Under the pieces are notes generated by a model. The model was not told the DNA's origin. It searched no databases and was given only the letters and a program-made list of their open reading frames with translations. This document shows, piece by piece, positions 1 through 8,150 of a stretch of DNA of 64,000 nucleotides. This stretch comes from Sphingomonas lutea (lineage in GTDB: Bacteria; Pseudomonadota; Alphaproteobacteria; Sphingomonadales; Sphingomonadaceae). Position 1 is the stretch's first letter. Every line of letters starts with the position of its first letter. The DNA lies in contig NZ_CP060718.1 of the NCBI RefSeq assembly GCF_014396785.1, positions 454,501 to 518,500 of the forward strand, read 5' to 3'. The position numbers and the translations under genes were made by a program.

Positions 1-65
1 TTGTAGAGGATGACGGGGTCGCCGGGCACGTGCAGCGCGGCAAAGGTTTCGAATGTACTGGGCAT
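1..65 (-). CDS. Isocitrate lyase/PEP mutase family protein, N-terminal fragment
   Basis: Only the first 21 codons lie in the window; the gene runs off the left edge on the minus strand. The ATG is at 65-63. The translation reads M-P-S-T-F-E-T-F-A-A-L-H, then V-P-G-D-P-V-I-L-Y. The pattern of an aromatic residue, LH, a short GxP turn and a hydrophobic strand is how isocitrate lyase/phosphoenolpyruvate mutase superfamily proteins begin (first strand of the TIM barrel). The assignment is inference from a very short segment. The gene is divergent from pstS, so the 66-204 gap serves both genes. Confidence 0.5.
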   Translation of the reverse strand, partial: MPSTFETFAALHVPGDPVILY

Positions 66-111
66 GCGCGGCACCTACGCCCGCCCACCGTCCGGCGCAA
101 TCGCGCTCCGA

Positions 112-140
112 TTGTCATAAAACTGCAATGAAGCCGTCAC
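112..140 (+). promoter_or_regulatory. PHO box (PhoB-binding direct repeats) upstream of pstS
   Basis: Three 7-bp repeats occur with 4-bp spacers, giving the 11-bp periodicity of PhoB sites: TTGTCAT (112-118), CTGCAAT (123-129) and CCGTCAC (134-140). The consensus half-site is CTGTCAT-like. The box ends about 65 bp before the pstS start, consistent with PhoB activation of the pst operon under phosphate limitation. Confidence 0.85.
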
Positions 141-204
141 ACAGGCTTCGCCGAACAACCGCTAGGGCCGGGACCGAACAATCCCGACAAATGGAGTTTC
201 ACCG

Positions 205-1248
205 GTGAGGAAAGTCATTTTCGCGCTGCCGATCGCCGCCCTTCTGGCGGCCTGCGGCCAAGGATCCAGTGGCGGCAGCGGCGGCGGATCGGGCCAGATC
301 AAGATCGTCGGCTCCTCGACCGTTTATCCCTTCGTCAAGGCCGTGGCCGAAGATTTCATGCGCGCCAACAGCGGCACCAGCGTCATCGTCGAATCGACGG
401 GCACGGGCGCGGGCATGAAATTGTTCTGCAGCGGAGTCGGCACCCAGTTCCCCGACGTTTCGAACGCGTCGCGCCAGATCAAGAAGAGTGAATATGACGC
501 CTGCGTCGCGGCCGGCGCCAAGAACGTCATCGAAGTGCCGATCGGGATCGACGGCCTGACGCTGATCGAATCGAACAGCGGCCCGGCGATGAACCTGACC
601 CAGGCCGACATCTACAAGGCGCTTGCCGCCAATCCGTTCGGCAAGGGCGCCAACACCGCGCAGACGTGGCGCGACGTGAACCCGTCGCTTCCAGCGCTCA
701 AGATCCGCGTGCTCGGCCCGCCGCCGACCTCGGGCTCGCGCGACAGCCTCGCCGAGCTCATCCTGACCCCCGGCTGCGAAAGCGATCCGGCGATGAAGGC
801 GCTGAAGAAGAGCAATGAGGATAAGCACAAGGACGTCTGCACCAAGATCCGTGAGGACGGCCTGTTCGTCGAAGCGGGTGAAAACGATAATCTGATGGTC
901 CAGAAGGTGTCGGCCGACGTGGGGACACTGGGCGTGCTCGGCTATTCCTACCTGGAACAGAACGCCAATTCCGTACGGCCGGTGCGGATCAACAACGCAC
1001 TCCCAACCGAAGCAACGATCGCAGACCTCAGCTACCCCGGGGCGCGCAAGCTCTTCATCTATCTGAAGGGCGAGCATATGCAGGCCAAGCCGCTGCTGCG
1101 CGACTTTGTCGCGGCCTTCGCGCGGATGTGGGGCAAGGGCGGGGCGCTCGAGCGTCGCGGCCTGGTGCCCTTCGCCGGTGCCGAGGCCGAAGCCGCCGCG
1201 ACCCAGGCGCGTGAGCTCAAGCCGCTCGACCCAAGCACGCTGAAGTAG
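205..1248 (+). CDS. pstS: Phosphate ABC transporter substrate-binding protein PstS (first copy)
   Basis: Binds inorganic phosphate outside the inner membrane and delivers it to PstCAB. The 347-residue product starts at a GTG preceded by a weak GGAG-like site. Residues 1-17 form a lipoprotein signal with the lipobox LLAAC, so it is probably membrane-anchored. The signature GSSTVYPF lies just after a Gly/Ser-rich linker. The phosphate-binding ESTGTGAG and SNASR segments follow, and GPPPTSGSRDS is further on. It heads the operon pstS-pstC-pstA-pstB-phoU-phoB, 20 bp before pstC, and has a PHO box upstream. A close paralogue lies at 8151-9185. Confidence 0.95.
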   Translation: MRKVIFALPIAALLAACGQGSSGGSGGGSGQIKIVGSSTVYPFVKAVAEDFMRANSGTSVIVESTGTGAGMKLFCSGVGTQFPDVSNASRQIKKSEYDACVAAGAKNVIEVPIGIDGLTLIESNSGPAMNLTQADIYKALAANPFGKGANTAQTWRDVNPSLPALKIRVLGPPPTSGSRDSLAELILTPGCESDPAMKALKKSNEDKHKDVCTKIREDGLFVEAGENDNLMVQKVSADVGTLGVLGYSYLEQNANSVRPVRINNALPTEATIADLSYPGARKLFIYLKGEHMQAKPLLRDFVAAFARMWGKGGALERRGLVPFAGAEAEAAATQARELKPLDPSTLK

Positions 1249-1268
1249 CGGCAAGCGCGGCAAACGCC

Positions 1269-2648
1269 ATGAGCCTGACCCTAGCGTTTGCCGCGATCCT
1301 GATCGTGGCGCTGGCGGCCGGATATGCCGGTTACGCCCGCGCGCGGGGGCTGCGGACCGCGGGGCGGCTGCATTCGCTGCCGTCCTACCACGGCATCCAT
1401 GCGCTTCTGTGGGCCGCGATTCCGGCGCTGCTCGTGCTTGCGGCGTGGACGCCGGTGCAAACGCGGCTGGTCAACCAGGCCGTGATGGCGAGTCCGGAAG
1501 GCCAAGCGCTCCCGGACTTCGACATGCAGCGCGAAGCGATCTTCACCGAAGCGCGGGAGATTGCGCGCGGTGAGCGCGAAGCCGGCTTCAATCCCGAATC
1601 GAGCGCGCTCGCGCCGCGCATTGCCGAAGCGGAAACGCGCTATGCGCTGGCGGGCGGGCTCGCGGCGGTCATGGTCGCCCTGCTGGCGGGCGTGGTCGCG
1701 GTCCGCCGCAGCTCAGTGACATTCCGCGCGCGGCATGGCGTCGAACGTTGGTTGATGGGCCTGCTCATCGGCGCATCGCTGATCGCCATCCTGACCACGC
1801 TCGGCATCTTGCTGTCGCTGATGTTCGAAAGCCTGCGCTTCTTCGAAAAGGTCCCGCCGGCGAGCTTCCTGTTCGCCACCGAATGGAGCCCGCAGACGGC
1901 GCTTCGCGCCGATCAGGCCGGCTCCTCGGGCGCATTCGGGTCGGTCCCATTGTTCTGGGGTACGATCTTCATCGGCGCGATCATTGCCATGATCGTCGCC
2001 GTGCCGCTCGGCCTGATGTGCGCGATCTACCTCACGCAATATGCACACCCGCGCGTGCGCTCGTGGCTCAAGCCGATCCTCGAAATCCTCGCCGGCGTTC
2101 CGACCGTGGTCTATGGTTATTTCGCCGCGCTGACCGTCGCGCCCGCGGTGCGCGACTTCGGCCTGTCGATCGGGATCAGCAACGCCAGCAGCGAAAGCGC
2201 GCTCGCCGCCGGCCTCGTCATGGGCATCATGATCATCCCTTTCATCAGCTCGATGGCCGACGATTCCATCGCTGCGGTGCCCCAGGCGATGCGCGATGGC
2301 AGCCTGGCGATGGGCGCGACCAAGTCCGAAACGATCACCAAGGTGCTGCTGCCCGCCGCGCTCCCGGGCGTCGTCGGCGGCGTCCTCCTCGCGGTCAGCC
2401 GCGCGATCGGCGAGACCATGATCGTGGTCATGGCCGCGGGGCTTGCCGCCAACCTCACCGCCAACCCGTTTGAAAGCGTGACCACGGTGACGACGCAGAT
2501 CGTCCAGCTTCTCACGGGCGATCAGGAATTCGACAGCGCCAAGACGCTTGCCGCCTTCGCGCTCGGTCTTGCGCTGTTCCTGATCACGCTGTTCCTCAAC
2601 CTCATCGCGCTGCACGTCGTGCGCAAGTACCGGGAACAATATGAGTAG
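1269..2648 (+). CDS. pstC: Phosphate ABC transporter permease PstC
   Basis: Inner-membrane permease subunit of the high-affinity phosphate importer. The 459-residue product is about 140 longer than enterobacterial PstC. The extra N-terminal part holds additional hydrophobic segments (near residues 1-20, 45-60 and 125-145) around an acidic periplasmic-type loop. The canonical BPD_transp_1 core occupies roughly the last 300 residues, with the EAA-type loop around DGSLAMGATKSETITKVLLP. The long N-terminus is, to my knowledge, usual in alphaproteobacteria. Its 3' end overlaps pstA by 8 bp, indicating translational coupling. Confidence 0.95.
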   Translation: MSLTLAFAAILIVALAAGYAGYARARGLRTAGRLHSLPSYHGIHALLWAAIPALLVLAAWTPVQTRLVNQAVMASPEGQALPDFDMQREAIFTEAREIARGEREAGFNPESSALAPRIAEAETRYALAGGLAAVMVALLAGVVAVRRSSVTFRARHGVERWLMGLLIGASLIAILTTLGILLSLMFESLRFFEKVPPASFLFATEWSPQTALRADQAGSSGAFGSVPLFWGTIFIGAIIAMIVAVPLGLMCAIYLTQYAHPRVRSWLKPILEILAGVPTVVYGYFAALTVAPAVRDFGLSIGISNASSESALAAGLVMGIMIIPFISSMADDSIAAVPQAMRDGSLAMGATKSETITKVLLPAALPGVVGGVLLAVSRAIGETMIVVMAAGLAANLTANPFESVTTVTTQIVQLLTGDQEFDSAKTLAAFALGLALFLITLFLNLIALHVVRKYREQYE

Positions 2649-3894
2649 CGCGACCAACGCCCGCTGGACCGACGGCTCGATGGAGCGCCGCGTTCGTCGC
2701 CGCTATGCCAAGGAGCGCCGCTTCAAGCTGCTTGGCTTGGGCGCGGTGACCTTGTCCGTCCTGTTCCTAGCCTTCCTGCTTTATTCGATGGCGTCGCGCG
2801 GGCTGAGCGGATTCGTCCATTACGAAGCCGCTGTCCCAGTCGATTTTTCGAAGACCGACCTGTTCCTCGATCCCGCGGCGCTGCGCGGCCCCGATGCGGC
2901 GCAGGCGCTGGCCGACGCCAATCTTGGCGGCGCGATCAGCCAATCGGCATCGGCCGTGTACGGCCAAGGCGCAGAAGACATGTTCGCGGAAGCGGCAACC
3001 CGCGATCTCGCCAAGCAGATTCAGGCCAATCCCGACCTCCTGGCGAGCCCGACGACGCTTTGGCTTCCGGTGTCGAGCCGGATCGACATCGCCGCCAAAC
3101 AAGACACGGAGCCGGCCGCCGAACGCCTGGTCGCGGCGCTGGAAAGCCGAGACGCCCTGCGCCGGACGTTCAACGCCGACTTCCTCTCGTCGGCGGACGC
3201 CACCGATCCGTCCTCGGTCGGCGTATGGGGCGCGCTCAAGGGCAGCTTCCTGACCATCGTCATCACCATGCTTCTGGCGTTTCCCGTCGGCGTGCTGGCC
3301 GCGGTCTATCTGGAGGAATTCGCGCCGCAGAACCGCTGGACCGACGCCATCGAAGTGTCGATCAACAACCTCGCTGCAGTGCCGTCGATCATCTTTGGCC
3401 TGCTCGGCCTCGCCGTGTTCCTCAACGTCATGCACTTGCCGCGATCCGCGCCGCTGGTTGGCGGGCTGACGTTGGCGCTGATGACCATGCCGGTGATCGT
3501 CATCGCCGGGCGCAACGCGATCAAGTCGGTACCGCCGTCGATCCGCGACGCGGCGCTGGGCGTCGGCGCGTCGAAGATGCAGGTTGTCATGCACCACGTC
3601 CTGCCTTTGGCGATACCCGGCATTATGACGGGCACGATCATCGGCATGGCCCGCGCCCTTGGCGAGACCGCGCCGCTGCTCATGATCGGCATGCGCGCCT
3701 TCATCGCCGCGCCCCCGGGCGGGTTCGTCGACCCGGCGACCGTTTTGCCGGTTCAGATCTTCCTTTGGTCCGACGAGGTCGATCGCGGCTTCGTCGAGAA
3801 GACCAGCGCGGCAATCATTGTCCTGCTGCTGTTCATGCTCCTCATGAACGGCCTCGCCATCTATCTTCGCAACCGCTTCGAGCGCCGCTGGTGA
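2641..3894 (+). CDS. pstA: Phosphate ABC transporter permease PstA
   Basis: Second inner-membrane permease of PstSCAB. The 417-residue product is longer than the ~300 of enterobacterial PstA. The N-terminal part has one membrane segment near residues 30-50 and a long periplasmic-type stretch, matching the DUF3333 extension of alphaproteobacterial PstA. The permease core follows, with the EAA-type motif [20 protein letters not shown] and the segment [14 protein letters not shown]. The ATG sits inside the last codons of pstC. Confidence 0.95.
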   Translation: MSSATNARWTDGSMERRVRRRYAKERRFKLLGLGAVTLSVLFLAFLLYSMASRGLSGFVHYEAAVPVDFSKTDLFLDPAALRGPDAAQALADANLGGAISQSASAVYGQGAEDMFAEAATRDLAKQIQANPDLLASPTTLWLPVSSRIDIAAKQDTEPAAERLVAALESRDALRRTFNADFLSSADATDPSSVGVWGALKGSFLTIVITMLLAFPVGVLAAVYLEEFAPQNRWTDAIEVSINNLAAVPSIIFGLLGLAVFLNVMHLPRSAPLVGGLTLALMTMPVIVIAGRNAIKSVPPSIRDAALGVGASKMQVVMHHVLPLAIPGIMTGTIIGMARALGETAPLLMIGMRAFIAAPPGGFVDPATVLPVQIFLWSDEVDRGFVEKTSAAIIVLLLFMLLMNGLAIYLRNRFERRW

Positions 3895-3899
3895 TCCTG

Positions 3900-4862
3900 A
3901 TGAAAGAAAAGACTCCACTCACGCCTGTTACGCCGGTGCCTGCACCCTCCGCAGCCATCGCGGCAGAGGCCAAGCGCAAGGGGCCGTCGACGACGGAGCC
4001 GCCGATCGGCGACATCCGCGAGGAGACCGAGGCGTTCGAACCGAAGGCCGACGTTGCCGAGGTCACGAAGCAGGACAAGACCGAGGAGCGGGCGGCGCCA
4101 GGCCGCAAGCCGAAGATGCTGACCCGGGACGTCAGCGTCTTCTACGGCGAAAAGCAGGCGCTTAAGGACGTCTCGATCGAGATTTACGACGACCTCGTCA
4201 CCGCCTTCATCGGCCCCTCGGGTTGCGGCAAGTCGACCTTCCTGCGCTGCCTCAACCGCATGAACGACACCATTCCTTCCGCGCGGGTGACGGGCACGAT
4301 CGAGCTTGACGGGGAGGACGTGAACGCATCGGCGATGGACGTCGTCCAGCTGCGGGCCCGCGTCGGCATGGTGTTCCAGAAGCCCAATCCCTTCCCCAAG
4401 TCGATCTTCGAGAACGTGGCGTACGGGCCGCGCATCCACGGGCTCGCGAGCGGCAAGCCGGAGCTTGAGCAGATCGTCGAAAAGTCGCTCAAGCGCGCGG
4501 GCCTGTGGGAAGAGGTCAAGGACCGCCTGCAGGAAAGCGGCACCGCCTTGTCGGGCGGTCAGCAGCAGCGACTGTGCATTGCGCGCGCGATTGCCGTCGA
4601 TCCGGAGGTGATCCTGATGGACGAGCCGTGCTCGGCGCTCGATCCCATCGCCACCGCGAAGATCGAGGAGCTGATCCATGAACTTCGCGGCCGCTACGCC
4701 ATCGCCATCGTCACCCACAACATGCAGCAGGCGGCGCGTGTGTCGCAGCGCACTGCCTTCTTCCACCTCGGCGAGCTGGTCGAATACGGCAAAACGTCGG
4801 AGATATTCACCAATCCGAAGCGCCAGCGAACCACCGACTATATCACCGGCCGCTACGGCTGA
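3900..4862 (+). CDS. pstB: Phosphate ABC transporter ATP-binding protein PstB
   Basis: ATPase that powers phosphate import through PstCA. Walker [10 protein letters not shown] is at residues 105-113, the signature LSGGQQQR at 217-224, and Walker B VILMDEP near 237-243. The 320-residue product is about 60-70 longer than typical PstB. Residues 1-72 form a Pro/Ala/Lys/Glu-rich, probably disordered extension before the normal start of the domain at [12 protein letters not shown]. The chosen ATG lies 5 bp after the pstA stop; a GTG at 3891 is also in frame. The internal Met73 could be the functional start, but no clear ribosome-binding site is seen there. Confidence 0.93.
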   Translation: MKEKTPLTPVTPVPAPSAAIAAEAKRKGPSTTEPPIGDIREETEAFEPKADVAEVTKQDKTEERAAPGRKPKMLTRDVSVFYGEKQALKDVSIEIYDDLVTAFIGPSGCGKSTFLRCLNRMNDTIPSARVTGTIELDGEDVNASAMDVVQLRARVGMVFQKPNPFPKSIFENVAYGPRIHGLASGKPELEQIVEKSLKRAGLWEEVKDRLQESGTALSGGQQQRLCIARAIAVDPEVILMDEPCSALDPIATAKIEELIHELRGRYAIAIVTHNMQQAARVSQRTAFFHLGELVEYGKTSEIFTNPKRQRTTDYITGRYG

Positions 4863-4875
4863 TCCGGAGCAACCC

Positions 4876-5571
4876 ATGCAGCAGAACACCAGCGGACACA
4901 CTCTCAAGGCCTTCGACCAGGACATTGATCGGCTGCGCGCGTTGATCAGCCAGATGGGCGGCCTTGCCGAGCATGCCATCGGCGAAGCGATGCGCTGCCT
5001 GATCCAGCGCGATGTCGAAGGCGCCGAGCGCGTCATCCGCGACGACAAGAAGCTCGACGCGCTGGAAATGGAGACCGAGCGCCGCGCGGTACAGCTGATT
5101 GCGCTCCGCGCGCCGATGGCCGGCGACCTGCGCGATGTCGTTGCGGCACTCAAGATCTCGGGCGTGGTTGAACGCATCGGCGATTATGCCAAGAACATCG
5201 CCAAGCGCGTCCACCTGCTGGAGAACGTCGGCAAGATCGAGCCGATCTCCCTCCTCCCCGAAATGGCGCGCATCGCCACGAGCATGCTTCACGACGTTCT
5301 CGACGCCTTCGTCGAGCGCGATGCCGAAGCAGCAGTCCGCGTCTGCGAACGCGACCAGGCGGTCGACGATTTCTACGATTCCATCTTCCGCACCTTGCTG
5401 ACGCACATGATGGAAAATCCGCACACCATCGGCCATTCGACGCAGTTGCTGTTCGTCGCCAAGAACCTCGAGCGCGCGGGCGATCACGCCACGAACATCG
5501 CGGAGATGGTCTATTACGCGGCGACTGGCCAGCACATGGCCGACCGGCCGGGCAAATCGCCGAAGGAATAG
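4876..5571 (+). CDS. phoU: Phosphate signalling complex protein PhoU
   Basis: Cytoplasmic regulator that links the state of PstSCAB to PhoR and lowers Pho signalling when phosphate is plentiful. The 231-residue product has the two repeated three-helix PhoU domains, with the metal-binding pattern ERIGDYAKNIAKR in the first and ERAGDHATNIAEM in the second. The ATG is 13 bp after pstB and follows a GGAG-like site (gatccggagc). It lies within the pst operon directly before phoB, the usual order. Confidence 0.95.
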   Translation: MQQNTSGHTLKAFDQDIDRLRALISQMGGLAEHAIGEAMRCLIQRDVEGAERVIRDDKKLDALEMETERRAVQLIALRAPMAGDLRDVVAALKISGVVERIGDYAKNIAKRVHLLENVGKIEPISLLPEMARIATSMLHDVLDAFVERDAEAAVRVCERDQAVDDFYDSIFRTLLTHMMENPHTIGHSTQLLFVAKNLERAGDHATNIAEMVYYAATGQHMADRPGKSPKE

Positions 5572-5574
5572 GCC

Positions 5575-6267
5575 ATGGCCAACGCGCGCCTGCTGTTGGT
5601 CGAGGACGACCGTGCGCTCGCCGACCTCGTCACCTTTCATTTCGAACGCGCCGGTTACGACGTGACGCGCACCGGCGATGGCGAAGAAGCCCTGATCCTG
5701 GCCGACGAAGTGCGGCCGGATGTCGTCTTGCTCGATTGGATGATCGAAGGGATCAGCGGGATTGAAGTGTGCCGGCGCCTGCGCCGTAGAACGACCACGG
5801 CCAACGTGCCCATCATGATGCTGACCGCGCGCGGCGAAGAAAGCGATCGGATCCGCGGGTTCGAAACCGGCGCCGACGATTACGTGACCAAGCCATTCAG
5901 CCCGCGCGAGCTGGTGGCCCGTGTCGGCGCCGTGCTGCGCCGTGTCCGCCCCGCACTTGCCGGCGAGCAATTGGGCTATGCCGATGTTGAAATGGACGTT
6001 GCCTCGCATCGCGTCCGGCGCGGTGGCGACCAAGTACCCCTCGGTCCGACCGAATTCCGCCTGCTCAAGCACTTTCTCGAGCATCCCGGCCGGGTCTTCT
6101 CACGCGAACGCCTGCTCGACGCCGTCTGGTCGCACGATCCGGACATCGACGCGCGTACGGTCGACGTGCACGTCCGCCGGCTACGTCAGGCGCTGAATGC
6201 CGGGAATCGGGTCGATCTGATCCGCACTGTCCGCTCGGCCGGCTATTCGCTCGATGCCGACGGCTGA
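5575..6267 (+). CDS. phoB: Phosphate regulon response regulator PhoB
   Basis: OmpR/PhoB-type regulator that, once phosphorylated, binds PHO boxes. The 230-residue product has a receiver domain with acidic residues D11/D12, phospho-acceptor D54 in VLLDWM, and the conserved Lys in TKPFSP. The C-terminal winged helix includes LGPTEFRLL and TVDVHVRRLR. It starts 3 bp after phoU, so it is cotranscribed with the transporter it controls. Its likely partner kinase is encoded apart, at 11024-12028. Confidence 0.95.
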   Translation: MANARLLLVEDDRALADLVTFHFERAGYDVTRTGDGEEALILADEVRPDVVLLDWMIEGISGIEVCRRLRRRTTTANVPIMMLTARGEESDRIRGFETGADDYVTKPFSPRELVARVGAVLRRVRPALAGEQLGYADVEMDVASHRVRRGGDQVPLGPTEFRLLKHFLEHPGRVFSRERLLDAVWSHDPDIDARTVDVHVRRLRQALNAGNRVDLIRTVRSAGYSLDADG

Positions 6268-6277
6268 GCGCGCTTCA

Positions 6278-6295
6278 TTGTAACAAAAGTGTCAT
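6278..6295 (+). promoter_or_regulatory. PHO box upstream of the DUF47-pit pair
   Basis: Two half-sites, TTGTAAC (6278-6284) and GTGTCAT (6289-6295), are separated by AAAA, the 11-bp spacing expected for PhoB. The site sits about 58 bp before the DUF47 start. In Sinorhizobium meliloti the equivalent orfA-pit operon is repressed by PhoB, so this site could act negatively. The sign of regulation here is inference. Confidence 0.75.
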
Positions 6296-6352
6296 CTATC
6301 CGCGGCGACTGTGAGCCGCTATTGCGGCGTTGGTTATCGACCGACGAGGGGC

Positions 6353-7000
6353 ATGATGTTCGCCTGGTTTCAGCGGCTGTTGCCCCAAAAGGGCGACTTT
6401 TTCGGCATGTTCGAGGCCCATGCGGCGACCCTCGTCAGCGCCGCTGAAGCGTTGCACCAGCTGGCCGAAGACGGCACGTCCCCGCAAAAACTGCTCGGGC
6501 AGATCCGCCAGCATGAGCATCGCGCGGACGAGATCATCCGGGACGTTCTGACCGCCGTCCGCAAAACCTTCCTGACCCCATTCGACCGCGGCGCAATCAC
6601 CGGCCTGATCGTGGCGATGGACGATGCCATCGACGAGATGCTGGCCGCGGCCCGGTCGATCGACCTGTACGAGCTTCGGCAGCTGAGACCCGAGATGAAG
6701 CAGGTTGTCAGTCTGATCCTGGAATGCGCGGTTCTGACGTCGCAGGCCTTGGGGCTATTGCGCGACGTCAGCGGGAACGGCGCCAAACTGCACGAAATCA
6801 CCGGGCGAATGGTTGCGCTTGAAGGCGAAGCCGACGAAATTCATGCCGCTGGCCTCAAGCGCGCTTTCCAGGAAGTCGGGACGATCGGCCCGCTGAATTT
6901 CGCGGTCACGCGCGAAGTTTTCCGTAACCTGGAACATGTGGCGGACGCCTTCGAGGATGTCGCGAATCAAATCGATGGCATCGTGATCGATCACGCCTAG
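6353..7000 (+). CDS. DUF47 family (PhoU-like) phosphate transport regulator
   Basis: PhoU-related helical protein that partners low-affinity PiT transporters. The product is about 215 residues. The helical pattern includes EHRADEIIRDV near the N-terminus and ENLEHVADAFEDVANQ-like residues near the end (here RNLEHVADAFEDVANQ), which mirror PhoU metal-binding motifs. Two adjacent ATGs (6353, 6356) follow a GAGGGG-type ribosome-binding site; a longer reading from 6311 lacks one. The stop is 12 bp before pit, matching the conserved DUF47-PiT pair. A PHO box lies upstream. Confidence 0.9.
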   Translation: MMFAWFQRLLPQKGDFFGMFEAHAATLVSAAEALHQLAEDGTSPQKLLGQIRQHEHRADEIIRDVLTAVRKTFLTPFDRGAITGLIVAMDDAIDEMLAAARSIDLYELRQLRPEMKQVVSLILECAVLTSQALGLLRDVSGNGAKLHEITGRMVALEGEADEIHAAGLKRAFQEVGTIGPLNFAVTREVFRNLEHVADAFEDVANQIDGIVIDHA

Positions 7001-7012
7001 GCCGCCACGGGG

Positions 7013-8026
7013 ATGCACGAGCTCGCCCTACCGCTGCTGATTGGACTGATTGCGCTCGCGCTGGCGTTCGATTTCCTGAACGGCCTGCACGACGCGGCCA
7101 ATTCGATCGCGACGGTCGTCGCCACCCGGCTGCTTAGTCCGGGCAAGGCCGTGGCCTTCGCCGCATTCTTCAACTTTGCCGCTTATTTCCTGTCCCTCGC
7201 GATCCCGCAGCTGCACCGGGTCGCCGACACGATCGGCAAGGGGCTGATCGACAAGGACCTGGTCACGCCCGCGGTCGTATTCGGCGCGCTCATCGGCGCG
7301 ATGTTCTGGAACGTCGTCACTTGGTTGAAGGGGATTCCGTCATCGTCCAGTCACGCCTTGGTCGGCGGGATTGTCGGGGCCGGCGTGGCGCATGCGGGAA
7401 TGACCGGGATCCAGTGGACCGGGCTGAACAAGACATTGGTTGCGATCGTCCTGTCGCCAACGCTGGGCATGATGCTGTCGATGATGATCATGTTGCTGAC
7501 CAGCTGGCTTGGCGTCCGCGCCACAGCAAGCGGTGCGGAGCGGACCTTTCGCGCGCTTCACCTGGTTTCTTCGGCCACCTACTCGATCGGGCACGGCCTC
7601 AACGACGCGCAGAAGACGATGGGGATCATCGCCGTCCTGCTTTATTCGACCGGTTACCTGCAGGGCGAATTCCACGTGCCCCACTGGGTGGCGATCAGCT
7701 GCTACATCGCCATCGGTCTCGGCACGCTTTGCGGCGGCTGGCGGATCATCGAAACGATGGGCACGCGCATCACCAAGCTTTCACAGCACCAGGGGTTCAG
7801 CGCGTCGACCGGCGGCACGGTGATGCTGATCACCGCCTCTTGGTACGGCATTCCGGTGTCGACCACGCACACCATCACGGGCTGCATCATCGGCGCCGGC
7901 GCGGCGCGCCGTGCATCGGCAGTGCGCTGGCAGGTGGCCAAGAACGTCATGACCGCCTGGGTCATCACCATTCCCGCCTCGGCCAGCGTCGCGGCCCTGT
8001 TCTATTATATGACCACGTTCTTCTAG
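7013..8026 (+). CDS. pit: Inorganic phosphate transporter, PiT family
   Basis: Low-affinity, cation- or proton-coupled phosphate permease in the inner membrane. The 337 residues form about ten hydrophobic segments. Both PiT signature repeats are visible: NGLHDAANSIATVV near residues 22-36 and the second copy GLNDAQKTMGIIA near 197-210. It is probably cotranscribed with DUF47. Having both PiT and Pst under PHO boxes implies switching between low- and high-affinity uptake. Confidence 0.93.
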   Translation: MHELALPLLIGLIALALAFDFLNGLHDAANSIATVVATRLLSPGKAVAFAAFFNFAAYFLSLAIPQLHRVADTIGKGLIDKDLVTPAVVFGALIGAMFWNVVTWLKGIPSSSSHALVGGIVGAGVAHAGMTGIQWTGLNKTLVAIVLSPTLGMMLSMMIMLLTSWLGVRATASGAERTFRALHLVSSATYSIGHGLNDAQKTMGIIAVLLYSTGYLQGEFHVPHWVAISCYIAIGLGTLCGGWRIIETMGTRITKLSQHQGFSASTGGTVMLITASWYGIPVSTTHTITGCIIGAGAARRASAVRWQVAKNVMTAWVITIPASASVAALFYYMTTFF

Positions 8027-8045
8027 GCCGCGCGACGGTTCGGCG

Positions 8046-8074
8046 CCGTCACGAAACTGCAACACGAGCGTCAA
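8046..8074 (+). promoter_or_regulatory. PHO box upstream of the second pstS
   Basis: Three half-sites at 11-bp spacing: CCGTCAC (8046-8052), CTGCAAC (8057-8063) and GCGTCAA (8068-8074). They lie 77 bp before the pstS2 ATG, between pit and pstS2, and closely resemble the box upstream of pstS1. This supports independent PhoB-dependent transcription of pstS2 and perhaps the porin. Confidence 0.8.
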
Positions 8075-8150
8075 CGCCTTGTCGCCGCTGCCGCTTAGCA
8101 CCCGAATCAACGGACGCGGATCGTCGTCCGTCCATCGGGGTAAGAGAAAC

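Noticed and set aside
199..1263. Long minus-strand open frames over pstS, pstC, pstA and many other genes
   Set aside because: They are mirror frames of GC-rich genes, with Arg/Gly/His/Asp-rich compositions and no ribosome-binding site or recognisable domain. The sense genes have clear family motifs.
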